A stretch of 64,000 nt of DNA from Halodesulfovibrio aestuarii (GCF_050571805.1 NZ_CP192219.1); one strand, 5' to 3'; positions 43,346-53,221 are shown, numbered from the stretch's first letter. Notes: generated from the sequence alone by a model not told the origin. Numbers and translations are program-made.

Positions 43346-45958
43346 TCACGCAACGCCACGCGCCTTATTAAAGTATTTTTCCCGAACCTTATCAAACACT
43401 ATGACAGTGCGGATGCACGCCACTATAATGGCAAAGATTGAAAAACCTAAAATAAGCTGTTTCTGGATATCCCATTTCTCTTTAAACAACAGACCTGTTG
43501 CCCATTCCATGCCCGTCTGTTCGCCATAGAACATTGAAAGCGGTAATGCGACAACAACAATACACATAAAAGTCACTTCAACCCAGAAAAACGTACGAGA
43601 CATAATCAGCATAAATAACGTTGAGTCTCGAACTACCTTTAAAAACTTCAAACGATTTTCAAGCTTTTCAAGGCGCTTTTCTTCTGTTTCTGCAACAGCC
43701 TGAGCTTTCTTAAAAATATCTGCAACTTGGAAATGGGTATTTAATGCCCACTTAATATTAGCGGCGCACACATTATAATTCTTATTGAACTCGACAAGCG
43801 CCCGCGGGAACGGGAACCATGCAGCTTCTTCCCGAATATAATTCAGGCGTTCTCTTTGTTCCTGAAATTTCTTTTTAAGTTCATTTGCTTCTTTTGTAAT
43901 ATACCTGTCCAGCTCTTTTGAAAGACTCCTGCAGCCATGAAGGATAACCATGAACGATACATAGTTTTTGATATCACTGGCTGCGGTCATCCTTTCAATC
44001 CGCTTCATGCACTTTGCAAAAAATGGACTCCCTTCATCAAACCACTCATGAACTTCTTTTTTCAGTCCTTCCAGCTTTTCAACAGCCTTTTCCACATGAC
44101 TTTCCGCTTCTACCCAGGGTGCATACAACGCTGATAAAACCTGAATGTGTCCGCGCTCCATTTCCGGATCAATAAGCACTCTGTTAAAGTAGTGAGGAGT
44201 TTGCTCCACAAGAGAAATCAGGGAAGACATCGCCTGCTCTGCAAATCCGATTTTAACCTGACACACAGATTTGCGGTACTGTGCATCTTGCATTGTAGGG
44301 CACATACGCAGCACTCGGCTATACAGTTCAGAGGCTTGCTGGAACTGAGACGTAAACTCAAGCAAACGCGCCTGTAAAAAGACGCAGTACGCCTGCTTCA
44401 GCATCGGGCCGGAAAGAATCTCAGCCTCTTTCCACATCATCATGGCCTTATGGTAGTCACCCCGCTCCATGGCGACAAAACCGGCAAGCATTCGCGGCCT
44501 TGCATCACGCGGAGCGCGAATAGACAAGTTTGTAAGCTCCTTGTCCGCCACAAGCAAATCACCGGCAAGCACATAAGAAAGAGCACTCCAGACAGGGTTG
44601 TCATCACGTGGCACAACTTCGTCCAGCCCTTTCGCAAAATCTTTGCCACGGCAAACCCACATATGCTGCATCATACGCAACTGCGAAATCTGGTTCACAC
44701 CATAAACTGCATTCAGCAGAGTGCCCTCATGTCCTTTTGAGGTCTGGATGTCATTCAGCGTTGAGGGATCCTCGACATTTACCTTTGACTCAATAACTTC
44801 AAAAGCTTTGTTAAACTCCTCAAAATTTAACTTTGCAAGCTCATTCCATACCTTTGAAGTTAATTGAGTCAAAAAACGAGTCGGACACTGATGAGAAGGA
44901 TGCGAACGCATGCCGCAATAGAAACAATGGTCGTGACTACCGGCAATAAGGTGTTTGGAAATCTGCACCGGAAGCATGCCGCTTTCTTCAGAATGATTAG
45001 CGGCGCGTGTTACTTTACACCAATCATCAACACTGCTTGCATCCAATGAGAAGTTAACGTCATGCACTTCAAAAGAACGTCCGAGCAAGTAACCGGAACG
45101 AAAGCTCATATGTGGAAAATCCGGAACCAGCTGATTCCAGTCCAGCGCCATTTTCTTCGGCAAATCAGGGTTAAAATTCAACCCGCGCTTATTCGTCACG
45201 GCTACAACGGCAGGCCAGTATGCCTCACGGTTGTCCGCCTTAAGATTATCCACAAGCACCAGATGTTCGCGTGTCCACTGACGAAGCATCTGCAAGTTTT
45301 CCAATTGAAAAACTAAGTAGCTATCCTGAACAAGAAATTTAATTTTCAGTCTTTCAAAAAGCTTTTTTATTTCAAGAGCGTATTGACGCCAGCCTTCAAG
45401 AAAATTCTTTTCCATAGAATTGCCAAGCGGCTTAATGACGCCATACCACCCCAGTGAAGACTGATACGGAAGGCGCGGGTCAACCATCAAGGATGCCCAT
45501 TCAACAGAAGCCAGACCGGAGCGCGTACCTTCCGGCTTAAAGGTCAGTCCCGGAAGACCTCTCCCTTCACCACGGATCTTGGGATGCACAAAAATCTGAC
45601 AAGTGTCAGGGACGATAACTGACTGCGCCATTAATGATGGCTCAACAGAACACGAAATTTCACGCTTAGGGCTGAACAGCAGTTTTGCCGGAAACAGCTG
45701 GGCGTAAAGCTGCAAGGTATTAAATTTAGCCCAAACACTTAATCTGGCTGCCGCCAAAAATACATCAGGACTAAAAAAGAACCATAACGCTTGATCTCTA
45801 TCAACTTCTACCTGCAATCCTCCGTAGTCTTGCAATGTCTGCACGACTGCCGGATTGAGTTCTCCATTCCAGCTGATCCACATTCCGTAGCCGGAGGCTA
45901 CCATTCGTGATTCCTGGAACATCGGAAGTTTGTTGAGCAAGTTTGATAAATGAGGCAT
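43346..45958 (-). CDS. Large membrane-anchored TPR protein with a CCHC zinc knuckle
   Basis: 870 aa with no signal peptide. Residues 1-340 are an alpha/beta region of unknown fold. Residues 345-358 (CFYCGMRSHPSHQC) fit exactly C-x2-C-x4-H-x4-C, the nucleic-acid-binding zinc knuckle best known from retroviral nucleocapsids. Residues about 450-620 contain TPR-like repeats (ARPRMLAGFVAMERGDYHKAMMMWKEA, ASELYSRVLRMCP), followed by coiled coil. Two membrane helices (about 790-811, 834-855) anchor the C-terminus. The start has AAAGG upstream. It is divergent from moaE with only 33 bases between. The function is unknown; the parts suggest a membrane-tethered RNA or protein scaffold. Confidence 0.85.
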   Translation of the reverse strand: MPHLSNLLNKLPMFQESRMVASGYGMWISWNGELNPAVVQTLQDYGGLQVEVDRDQALWFFFSPDVFLAAARLSVWAKFNTLQLYAQLFPAKLLFSPKREISCSVEPSLMAQSVIVPDTCQIFVHPKIRGEGRGLPGLTFKPEGTRSGLASVEWASLMVDPRLPYQSSLGWYGVIKPLGNSMEKNFLEGWRQYALEIKKLFERLKIKFLVQDSYLVFQLENLQMLRQWTREHLVLVDNLKADNREAYWPAVVAVTNKRGLNFNPDLPKKMALDWNQLVPDFPHMSFRSGYLLGRSFEVHDVNFSLDASSVDDWCKVTRAANHSEESGMLPVQISKHLIAGSHDHCFYCGMRSHPSHQCPTRFLTQLTSKVWNELAKLNFEEFNKAFEVIESKVNVEDPSTLNDIQTSKGHEGTLLNAVYGVNQISQLRMMQHMWVCRGKDFAKGLDEVVPRDDNPVWSALSYVLAGDLLVADKELTNLSIRAPRDARPRMLAGFVAMERGDYHKAMMMWKEAEILSGPMLKQAYCVFLQARLLEFTSQFQQASELYSRVLRMCPTMQDAQYRKSVCQVKIGFAEQAMSSLISLVEQTPHYFNRVLIDPEMERGHIQVLSALYAPWVEAESHVEKAVEKLEGLKKEVHEWFDEGSPFFAKCMKRIERMTAASDIKNYVSFMVILHGCRSLSKELDRYITKEANELKKKFQEQRERLNYIREEAAWFPFPRALVEFNKNYNVCAANIKWALNTHFQVADIFKKAQAVAETEEKRLEKLENRLKFLKVVRDSTLFMLIMSRTFFWVEVTFMCIVVVALPLSMFYGEQTGMEWATGLLFKEKWDIQKQLILGFSIFAIIVACIRTVIVFDKVREKYFNKARGVA

Positions 45959-45991
45959 ATTTACCTTTCACCATTACTTTTGGGAGGACTT

Positions 45992-46354
45992 ATGGACATT
46001 ACCAGAACTCTGGCTGAACTGAAAAAAGACCCGGGTTTTGCCGAAAATGTCGGCATGACACTTATTCATAACGGCACAGTGCGTGGTTGGTCTCGCAAGG
46101 ACCGACGAGAAGTTAAAGCTATTCGCATCCGTCATGATTACGAAAAAATTGAAAGCATTCGCAAAGAGCTTGAACAAAGCGAAGGTATTTACCGCATTAT
46201 TACCGAAGCATATGAAGGAGACTTCAAGCCCGGTGACGATGTGATGTACCTTATTGTTGCAGGTGACATTCGTGAAAATGTAAAAGCAACTCTTGCTGAA
46301 CTGCTTGACAGAATCAAGTCTGAAGCGGTCACTAAAGAAGAAATTTTTGCCTAA
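45992..46354 (+). CDS. MoaE-like molybdopterin synthase large subunit, divergent
   Basis: Start taken at the ATG at 45992 behind GGGAGG, giving 120 aa, shorter than E. coli MoaE (150). The N-terminal VGMTLIHNGTVRGWSR, the central EKIESIRKELEQSEGI and the PGDDVMYLIVAGDIRENVKATLAELLDRIK match the MoaE layout. The usual HRIG and SAHR motifs read EAYEG and GDIR, and only one Lys remains at the WKKE position, so activity as molybdopterin synthase is uncertain. It is the only gene between a divergent zinc-knuckle gene and a terminator; no moaD is adjacent. Confidence 0.72.
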   Translation: MDITRTLAELKKDPGFAENVGMTLIHNGTVRGWSRKDRREVKAIRIRHDYEKIESIRKELEQSEGIYRIITEAYEGDFKPGDDVMYLIVAGDIRENVKATLAELLDRIKSEAVTKEEIFA

Positions 46355-46470
46355 CTTATGATCGGCTTTTTTTTGATTTTCTCTAGGATCTGCCTAATTC
46401 TGATCAAAAAAATGACACTTTTTTCCGGAAGCATCACTCGCTAAGTAATTTGCAATATTTATTCCAACTA

Positions 46471-46506
46471 AAAAGAGCCTACATGAAGTATGCAGGCTCT
46501 TTTTTC
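46471..46506. terminator. Bidirectional terminator between moaE-like gene and treS
   Basis: An AAAAGAGCCT / AGGCTCTTTT stem with inner CAT / ATG pairing; the A-run before and T-run after allow action in both directions. Confidence 0.82.
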
Positions 46507-46517
46507 TGGTTTCATGT

Positions 46518-49500
46518 CTAGTTCCGATCACAGGCAGTTCGGGATTGCGGGCAATGAATATTCAAAGCGCTTTTTACTACAACTTCAAAATCTACCGGAT
46601 TCATTGACTCAAAGTACCTAAGATCAATAAATTTTCTTTGCAGACAAAAAACATCCAGCATACAGCGCAAAGCAGAAGGATCCCGTGGAAGCAGCTTGCT
46701 GCCCTCAACTGTCTCAGCGTAGCTGCGAAGGAGCACCCCGCCTGCATTTCTGCGCCATACTTCAGCCCATCTTTCAAGTTTATTCTTATCCTCAGGGCGA
46801 ATAACAGAAGTGTGATGCAACACTTCTAATGCCGTATTCTGCAATGAATCCAGCAAGTCTACAACGTCACGCAAGGCACTGTCTTTTAATCTACGTGCAG
46901 TAAATGAACGATATTTATGCCCTTCAAAATTGACGAAAAGAAAATCTTTCCCGGTATAAAATACCCTGCGAAGGTACAGGTTGCCATGCAATCTAATTTT
47001 ATGACAGTCGTACTGATATTCAAGAAATTCCTTCACATCATCCAACATCGCATGCTTACGTTCCAGTAACAAATCAACATGTGGAATAATGTCACTATGC
47101 AATCCCCCCCTGTTCCGCTTCAGTCTGTCCATAGTGCGTTTCACGACACTCTGTACACTCTGATACACAGAACGAGCATACAACTTCGAGTAAGGTTCCG
47201 GAACAAAATCCTTGCCCGTTTTAGGTCGGGCCAAAGCAAGATGCATTTCTCCCAGCCGTTTTCCCAACAGCGTAAAGACTGTAATATCTGCATCTGTTAA
47301 CACTTCTGCATTATTTAAATCAGGCCGTTCGAAGGCAATTTCAAAAACATCTGCATCAAGTTCCGCAGGTGATTTTTCAACAGTACTATCAAGAGCAAGT
47401 CTTCCCTCATAGAAGCGTGTAATACTATCAAGAACCATCTGCCGTAAGTCGGATTCACAATGTGTATATTGGCTATATGCCCCTACATAGTGCTCGTCTC
47501 CACGTTCACAAACATACTTAACAGCACCAAAATAGCGGGGAACATTAGGAAAATCACACGTTACAGACAGATGCTCCAACATCTCAGCATCCGGATTAAT
47601 ACCGTCACTCAGCCTGCGGTACATACGGAAAAACAGGTCATTACCGCAGACAACAGCACTTGATTCAGGAAAATCTATCCACCAGCCAACACAATTATGA
47701 AAAACCGGAAGTCTGCGTCTGTCTTGAACAACGGAAAATACACCATTTCTGCCGGAAACAGATTTCACCTGCTTATACAGTTGGATAAAAGAATCACAAC
47801 TCCAGCCTTCAATAAAGCCTTCGACCAGAACAGAGTTATCTATTCCACCTTCAATTGTGCAAATCAATTCAGGAGTGCGTACTGTTATTAAATCCGCAGC
47901 AACGACTCCCTCCAGCTTACTTACAAACAACGTATATAATTCTGACGGTTGTTGCATGAAGCGGACTTCAACCACAAGAAGCCAGCACTGCTGCATTTCG
48001 CTACCAAACGGTATAGCCTCGCGAATTGATATCTCCCGCAATATTGCTTTGCTTGTCAGCAGCTTATTACGGCGTATGAAGTAAGCCGGAAGCACACCTT
48101 CCAACCCGCGTCTAAACTCAGCATCAAACATATTAACGGTAGAAGAAGAAACAATCGCCGGTATTTCTTCAGAACGGGCTACCACTTCAGCAACATTCCG
48201 CTGCAGTGCAAACATAAAGTAGCCATGCGGGTTAAGAGTCAACTCGTACATAGCTATTCGAACCATAGGAAACTTGGTATGCGACATAAGTTCGACAGGT
48301 TCACACCCTTCGAAGCCTGTCAAATCCAGCGAGGCAGCTTGCGGGAAACGTGATAAGTTACAGACGATTAAAATAGTTTCGTCGCCATACGTACGAATAA
48401 ATGCCAATACCCTGTGGTTGTCCGGCATAAGAAACGATATTTCACCCCGTGCAAAGGCAGAATGCTTCTTACGCATCGCAATCATATCTTTCATCCACCA
48501 GAACAGAGACGATTTGTTACTCTGCGCCGTTTCCACATTTACAGCTTCATAGTGATATTCAGGATCAATAATAACAGGGAGATATAAGCTCTGAGGGTTT
48601 GACCGGGAAAATCCTGCATTTCTGTCAGCGCTCCACTGCATCGGCGTACGAACTCCGTCCCTGTCACCAAGATAGTAGTTATCTCCCATACATATTTCAT
48701 CACCATAATACAGTACCGGAGTGCCCGGCATAGAAAACAGCAAGACGTTCATCAATTCTATCTTACGCCGGTCATTGCCAAGCAATGGAGCAAGTCTGCG
48801 CCGGATGCCTAAATTAATTCGGCTCTTAGGGTCACGGGCGTACATTCTATACATATAGTCCCGTTCTTCATCCGTAACCATCTCAAGCGTCAACTCATCA
48901 TGGTTACGTAAAAAAATCGCCCACTGTGCATTTTCAGGAATAGTCGGAGTCTGTTCCAGAATATCGAGAATCGGGTACCTGTCTTCCATCTCGAGTGCCA
49001 TAAACATCCGCGGCATCAGTGGGAAATGAAAAGACATGTGACAAGCATCGCCGTCGCCAAAATATTCAGAGGCATCTTCCGGCCACTGGTTTGCTTCAGC
49101 AAGCAGCATACGCCCTGCGTACCTGCTATCAAGTCGCGAACGGAGTTTTTTTAGAAAAGCAAATGTGTCAGGAAGATTTTCACAATTCGTTCCTTCTTTT
49201 TCATATAGATATGGTACCGCATCCAGCCGTACGCCATCCACCCCCATCCTGAACCAGAAATCAAACACCTTGAACATCGCCTTATGCACCTGCGGATTCT
49301 CATAGTTCAAATCCGGCTGATGATGGTAAAAGCGGTGCCAGTAGTACGCCTTTGCAAGAGGGTCCCAACTCCAGTTGGACGGCTCGAAATCTTTAAAAAT
49401 AATTCGTGCTTCTTTGTATTTATCCGGCGTATCGCTCCAGACGTAAAAATCTCTATGCACAGAACCGGCAGGGGCAAGACGCGCACGCTTAAACCATTCA

Positions 49501-49850
49501 TGCTGGTCTGAAGTATGATTTAACACAAGCTCAATAATAATTTTTAAATTACGCTTATGTGCCTCGCGGATAAGCTTTTTTAAATCCTGAATTGTCCCAT
49601 AGTCAGGATTAACATTCATATAATCCTGAATATCATACCCGTCGTCCCGCAGCGGCGACGGATAAAACGGCAGCAGCCACACGGCAGTAATGCCCAGCTC
49701 CTGCAAGTAATCAAGCTTTTCAATTACGCCTTTAATATCCCCTTTGCCACTCCCTGTGGAATCGTTAAACGATTTAATATGTAATTCATAAATAATCGCA
49801 TCCTTGTACCACGTAGCATTGTCGGCGTCTGAAACTTTTTTTTTCGTCAT
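46518..49850 (-). CDS. treS: Trehalose synthase fused to a maltokinase-like domain lacking kinase residues
   Basis: Start at the ATG at 49850 behind AGGA, giving 1110 aa. Residues about 10-560 are a GH13 maltose alpha-glucosyltransferase (trehalose synthase), with intact catalytic Asp210 (GVRLDAVPY), Glu252 (LLAEANQW) and Asp318 (FLRNHDELT). Residues about 600-1100 match maltokinase. There the catalytic HGDLHLGQ reads HGNLYLRR (Asn957), the metal DFEG reads NFEG (Asn974), and the ATP Lys is Arg (FFRMYRR). The kinase half is thus probably inactive and may regulate or bind maltose phosphate. The gene stands alone; no glgE is adjacent. Confidence 0.9.
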   Translation of the reverse strand: MTKKKVSDADNATWYKDAIIYELHIKSFNDSTGSGKGDIKGVIEKLDYLQELGITAVWLLPFYPSPLRDDGYDIQDYMNVNPDYGTIQDLKKLIREAHKRNLKIIIELVLNHTSDQHEWFKRARLAPAGSVHRDFYVWSDTPDKYKEARIIFKDFEPSNWSWDPLAKAYYWHRFYHHQPDLNYENPQVHKAMFKVFDFWFRMGVDGVRLDAVPYLYEKEGTNCENLPDTFAFLKKLRSRLDSRYAGRMLLAEANQWPEDASEYFGDGDACHMSFHFPLMPRMFMALEMEDRYPILDILEQTPTIPENAQWAIFLRNHDELTLEMVTDEERDYMYRMYARDPKSRINLGIRRRLAPLLGNDRRKIELMNVLLFSMPGTPVLYYGDEICMGDNYYLGDRDGVRTPMQWSADRNAGFSRSNPQSLYLPVIIDPEYHYEAVNVETAQSNKSSLFWWMKDMIAMRKKHSAFARGEISFLMPDNHRVLAFIRTYGDETILIVCNLSRFPQAASLDLTGFEGCEPVELMSHTKFPMVRIAMYELTLNPHGYFMFALQRNVAEVVARSEEIPAIVSSSTVNMFDAEFRRGLEGVLPAYFIRRNKLLTSKAILREISIREAIPFGSEMQQCWLLVVEVRFMQQPSELYTLFVSKLEGVVAADLITVRTPELICTIEGGIDNSVLVEGFIEGWSCDSFIQLYKQVKSVSGRNGVFSVVQDRRRLPVFHNCVGWWIDFPESSAVVCGNDLFFRMYRRLSDGINPDAEMLEHLSVTCDFPNVPRYFGAVKYVCERGDEHYVGAYSQYTHCESDLRQMVLDSITRFYEGRLALDSTVEKSPAELDADVFEIAFERPDLNNAEVLTDADITVFTLLGKRLGEMHLALARPKTGKDFVPEPYSKLYARSVYQSVQSVVKRTMDRLKRNRGGLHSDIIPHVDLLLERKHAMLDDVKEFLEYQYDCHKIRLHGNLYLRRVFYTGKDFLFVNFEGHKYRSFTARRLKDSALRDVVDLLDSLQNTALEVLHHTSVIRPEDKNKLERWAEVWRRNAGGVLLRSYAETVEGSKLLPRDPSALRCMLDVFCLQRKFIDLRYFESMNPVDFEVVVKSALNIHCPQSRTACDRN

Positions 49851-50005
49851 ACAACGTCCTAGGAGTTGAATAGTCGAGAAGCACTTAACCATACCAAGGA
49901 CTCACTAAGGTTGAAATGCGATTATTTAATATAAGCGAATTTTGTAATGTCTCCATCCTGTATAAAACGAGTCTGCTGCGGCTTCTCTCATGAACGTTAA
50001 CAAAT

Positions 50006-50044
50006 AAAAAAAGGCTGTCCCCCATTCGAAGGACAGCCTTTTTA
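50006..50044 (-). terminator. Terminator of the NSS transporter gene
   Basis: An AAGGCTGTCC / GGACAGCCTT stem with A- and T-runs, about 65 bases beyond the transporter stop. Confidence 0.82.
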
Positions 50045-50108
50045 TTGACAAAAGATAGTGAAGTATAAGCCGCTACGTTACAAAGGCAACGGTTAAACCA
50101 CACTCAAT

Positions 50109-51470
50109 TTAGAATGCGCCAAGACCTTTAAGAAGCACGATAAACACAAGGATTGGGGTAATCCACTTAACGAGGAAGAACCACATTTTCAAAATGCCTT
50201 CGTTGGTGAGTGTACCACCGTTAGTAAGGCATTCTTTAGAACGTTCCCAACCCCAGACCCAACCTACGAACAGACAGATAAATGCACCGCCACAAGGAAG
50301 GAGAATGTTAGAGCTGAGGAAGTCGTACATGTCAAAAAAGTTTTTACCGAAGACTGTCACATCTGAAAGCACGTTGAACGACAATGTTGCCGGTACACCA
50401 CACAGTCCGATACCGAGAGCAACAATAATAGTTGCTGTCTTACGGTTACAGGCCGGGATGGCTTCAATAAGGAATGCAACAGGCACTTCAAACAGGGAAC
50501 ACATAGCACCGATGGTAGCTACGGAGGTGAGCACGAAGAACAGGGTCATAAAAAGCTGACCGGCAGGAAGTGCGCTGAACACTGCAGGCATAGTCATGAA
50601 GAGCAGACCGGGACCAGCGGTAGGCGTCAGACCGTAGTTAAATACGGCAGGGAAAATAGCAATACCTGCAAGCATAGATACGGTAAGGTCAGCGAGCATT
50701 ACACGCAGAGTTGTTTTAGGAATATCTGCTTCTTCAAGGAAATAGCTGCCATAGGTCATCATAGTACCCATACCAAGAGAAAGCTTAAAGAAAGCAAGTC
50801 CCATAGCATTAAGTACTACAGCCACTGTTACTTTGGAGAAATCCGGAGCAAACAGGAACGCAAGTCCCTCACCGGCTTTTGGCAGCATTAGGGAACGTAC
50901 GCAGATTGCGCACAGCATAAGGAACAAAACAGGCATAAGAATTTTAGTGGTTTTTTCAATTCCTTTTGCTACACCTGCGATAAGGATAAGAGCAACAAGG
51001 GCAAGGACAAACCACTGCCATGCCAAAGCACCTACCGGATCTGATACCATAGAGCCGAAAGCAGCTTCGCCGATAGATTTATCAAGGCCGTTAAGCTGAC
51101 CGGATGCCGCCTTAACTACAAAGGCAAAAACCCAGCCTGCCACGTCTGTGTAGAAAGCCATAATACAGAACGCAGCCAAAACACCGCCACACCCGACAAT
51201 AAACCACGGGGAGCCGGGAGCAATTTTATGCCATGTACCAATTGCGTTTTTACGCGCCTTACGGCCGAGCATAATTTCGCCGATCATTACAGGAAGGCCA
51301 ACAACGAGAGTGGCAAGCAAATATACTATAAGAAAGGCAGCACCACCGCCCTCACCTGTCATGTACGGAAATTTCCAAATGTTACCTAGTCCAACAGCCG
51401 ATCCCAATGTCGCGGTAAGGACACCAAGAGCAGTGGCGAATCCTTCACGATTGTTCACAGGAGACGTCAT
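50109..51470 (-). CDS. Sodium-dependent amino acid-type transporter (NSS/SNF family)
   Basis: An inner-membrane sodium symporter of the LeuT fold. Start at the ATG at 51470 after GAGG, giving 453 aa with about eleven to twelve hydrophobic helices. The N-terminal GSAVGLGNIWKFPYMTGEGGGAAF holds the unwound first helix that forms the sodium and substrate sites; the TM6-like segment and FFKLSLGMGTMMTYGSY follow. The substrate cannot be told from sequence; bacterial relatives carry tryptophan, tyrosine, alanine or methionine. It is monocistronic. Confidence 0.92.
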   Translation of the reverse strand: MTSPVNNREGFATALGVLTATLGSAVGLGNIWKFPYMTGEGGGAAFLIVYLLATLVVGLPVMIGEIMLGRKARKNAIGTWHKIAPGSPWFIVGCGGVLAAFCIMAFYTDVAGWVFAFVVKAASGQLNGLDKSIGEAAFGSMVSDPVGALAWQWFVLALVALILIAGVAKGIEKTTKILMPVLFLMLCAICVRSLMLPKAGEGLAFLFAPDFSKVTVAVVLNAMGLAFFKLSLGMGTMMTYGSYFLEEADIPKTTLRVMLADLTVSMLAGIAIFPAVFNYGLTPTAGPGLLFMTMPAVFSALPAGQLFMTLFFVLTSVATIGAMCSLFEVPVAFLIEAIPACNRKTATIIVALGIGLCGVPATLSFNVLSDVTVFGKNFFDMYDFLSSNILLPCGGAFICLFVGWVWGWERSKECLTNGGTLTNEGILKMWFFLVKWITPILVFIVLLKGLGAF

Positions 51471-51820
51471 TTTCCACCTCAACGAGTTTTACGGTTTTGT
51501 TATTGTCGTCCCCCTTGTAGTTCGCAACGGCAAGGCATTCAAGTTTTTTTGATCATAATCATCATTCCAATTTGTCATACCCCTGCTCCCAACTCAGGAA
51601 CCATAGAAATACTTTGCGTATTTCCAACAGAGAGCAACACATTTACTGCATATCTTCATCGTGAACTGCGTTCATTCTATAGAAAGAATACAAAAAAACT
51701 GTTGAACAGGAAGAATAACCACTGAAAAGATAAATATCATCCTTTATTTTTTCCATTTGAACAAAAAAAGACATTAACATAGTAAGTTTTGCAGTTTTTT
51801 ATATTTTTTCAAATAAACAA
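51471..51820. other. Intergenic region upstream of the NSS transporter
   Basis: About 350 bases, very A/T-rich (T-runs near 51796-51810), with no ORF worth calling. It should contain the transporter promoter on the minus strand. Confidence 0.5.
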
Positions 51821-51825
51821 AAAAA

Positions 51826-51859
51826 AGAGAGCTCTTCCACAGTTGTGAAAGAACTCTCT
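51826..51859 (-). terminator. Terminator downstream of the PP-loop protein gene
   Basis: AGAGAG-TCTT-CACA pairs with TGTG-AAGA-CTCTCT with two mismatches; on the minus strand it is followed by eight T. It lies about 180 bases after the PP-loop gene stop, and the stretch between (51863-52038) is structured. Confidence 0.8.
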
Positions 51860-52038
51860 AATATTAGCCCGGATTGACCGTTACCGGTGAGACCTTGCAA
51901 AATCCTTTAATTAAAGGATATGGCAGCCGCCGTCAGGAGCAACTCAATCCCCTTTGGTGACAACGGCAAGGTGCCTGTATTTGATAGTATTGATTCTGCC
52001 TACGTATCAACGGCTGACGAATCATCCAGGAAATTCTA

Positions 52039-53118
52039 TTATTTCGCGCGGGCACGAGCCTCGTCGCGTATTTCTTCTTTTGCATCAGGCCAAAGCCATT
52101 CAGCCCAGCCCATTGGTGTTTCTCGCGTTGGAGTAACAGTAAGGATACGTTCTACTTCGTTCTCCTTACTTATAGTTACTACACTCACTTCAATTGGAAC
52201 ACCAGCTTTTTTTGCTTTTGGAGAATAAGAAGCTGCCCATGCTGCTGCATCCGCAATTGCTTCTTCAGACCAAGGAGCGCCTTCAAACTGGCGGCCGATG
52301 GAGATTGGCCCCGGATAGTCCACGACTTTAAAAACGAGGTCTGTATCTAACTTTATCTTAAGAAGTGACTCGTTGTCCATCTGGTTTCTGCCGACAGCCA
52401 TCCAATGTGCACCGGACCAGTACTGACGCCCTATATTTGACAACTTAAAGTCTGCAACGGATGGCGTTGGGGAAAACTTAAGGACAGGCCAGTAACGGCG
52501 TCCGTTTTCACGCTCTGTCAGATTACAGCCGCCCCCCGGAGAAGGTATTTCTGTAAATCCATAATGTTCTGCAAGCCTTAATTGTTCCTTGCGGCCACGG
52601 CCGGATAGACCAAGCAGCTTATCACGCTGAACAAGTCCCGATTCTTCCATCGGAGTAGGACTCAGGCACAGGGCGCATAAAGGACGAAGCAGTACGGACT
52701 GCACGTCTGCATCACGCTTAATTACATTAAGAGTATCTCTGCGCTGCGACATCGGACGCTGCCCGATAACCTCACCGGAGATAATAAACTTGGCACCGTA
52801 TTTCCCCATCAGTTCATGAGCTTTTCTGAGCATGAGGATTTTGCAGTCAACACAGGGGTTCAATGTTTTACCAAACCCGTGTACTGGGCGTTCCACCATC
52901 ATACGGACAAACTCTTCCGACACATCAACAGCGTCGATTTCCATTCCGTATAATTTTTCCCAGCGACGCACTAAGTGCGGTTTACCAAAAAATGGGGTTA
53001 CAAAATGCAACCCTTTTACCCTAAGCCCCTGATCCTGTATAACCTTTACAGCGAGCAGAGAATCCAGTCCGCCGGACAATAGTGCCACGGCGTCATATTG
53101 CTTCGTTACCTTTTCCAT
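52039..53118 (-). CDS. PP-loop ATPase, tRNA thiolation-type (MnmA/ThiI-like)
   Basis: Start at the ATG at 53118, giving 359 aa; the upstream TTG frame is less likely. The N-terminal PP-loop SGGLDSLL (near residues 14-21), NPCVDCKILML (near 90-100) with a CxxC pair, and FIISGEVIGQRPMSQ are typical of adenylating sulfurtransferases that act on tRNA. Further Cys occur in LCALCLSPTP and SPGGGCNL. The C-terminal 150 residues form a separate domain of unknown fold. It is not MnmA itself, as the catalytic loop and length differ. It is divergent from recA and its exact substrate is unknown. Confidence 0.8.
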   Translation of the reverse strand: MEKVTKQYDAVALLSGGLDSLLAVKVIQDQGLRVKGLHFVTPFFGKPHLVRRWEKLYGMEIDAVDVSEEFVRMMVERPVHGFGKTLNPCVDCKILMLRKAHELMGKYGAKFIISGEVIGQRPMSQRRDTLNVIKRDADVQSVLLRPLCALCLSPTPMEESGLVQRDKLLGLSGRGRKEQLRLAEHYGFTEIPSPGGGCNLTERENGRRYWPVLKFSPTPSVADFKLSNIGRQYWSGAHWMAVGRNQMDNESLLKIKLDTDLVFKVVDYPGPISIGRQFEGAPWSEEAIADAAAWAASYSPKAKKAGVPIEVSVVTISKENEVERILTVTPTRETPMGWAEWLWPDAKEEIRDEARARAK

Positions 53119-53221
53119 GCACGGCAAATAAGGCTCATTACATATAAAAGCAAGACTAGTTTTCCCCTGCTGACGCTATTCTCCTGAATTCATGAATAAA
53201 GATTTTCGGGCACATTTTTTT

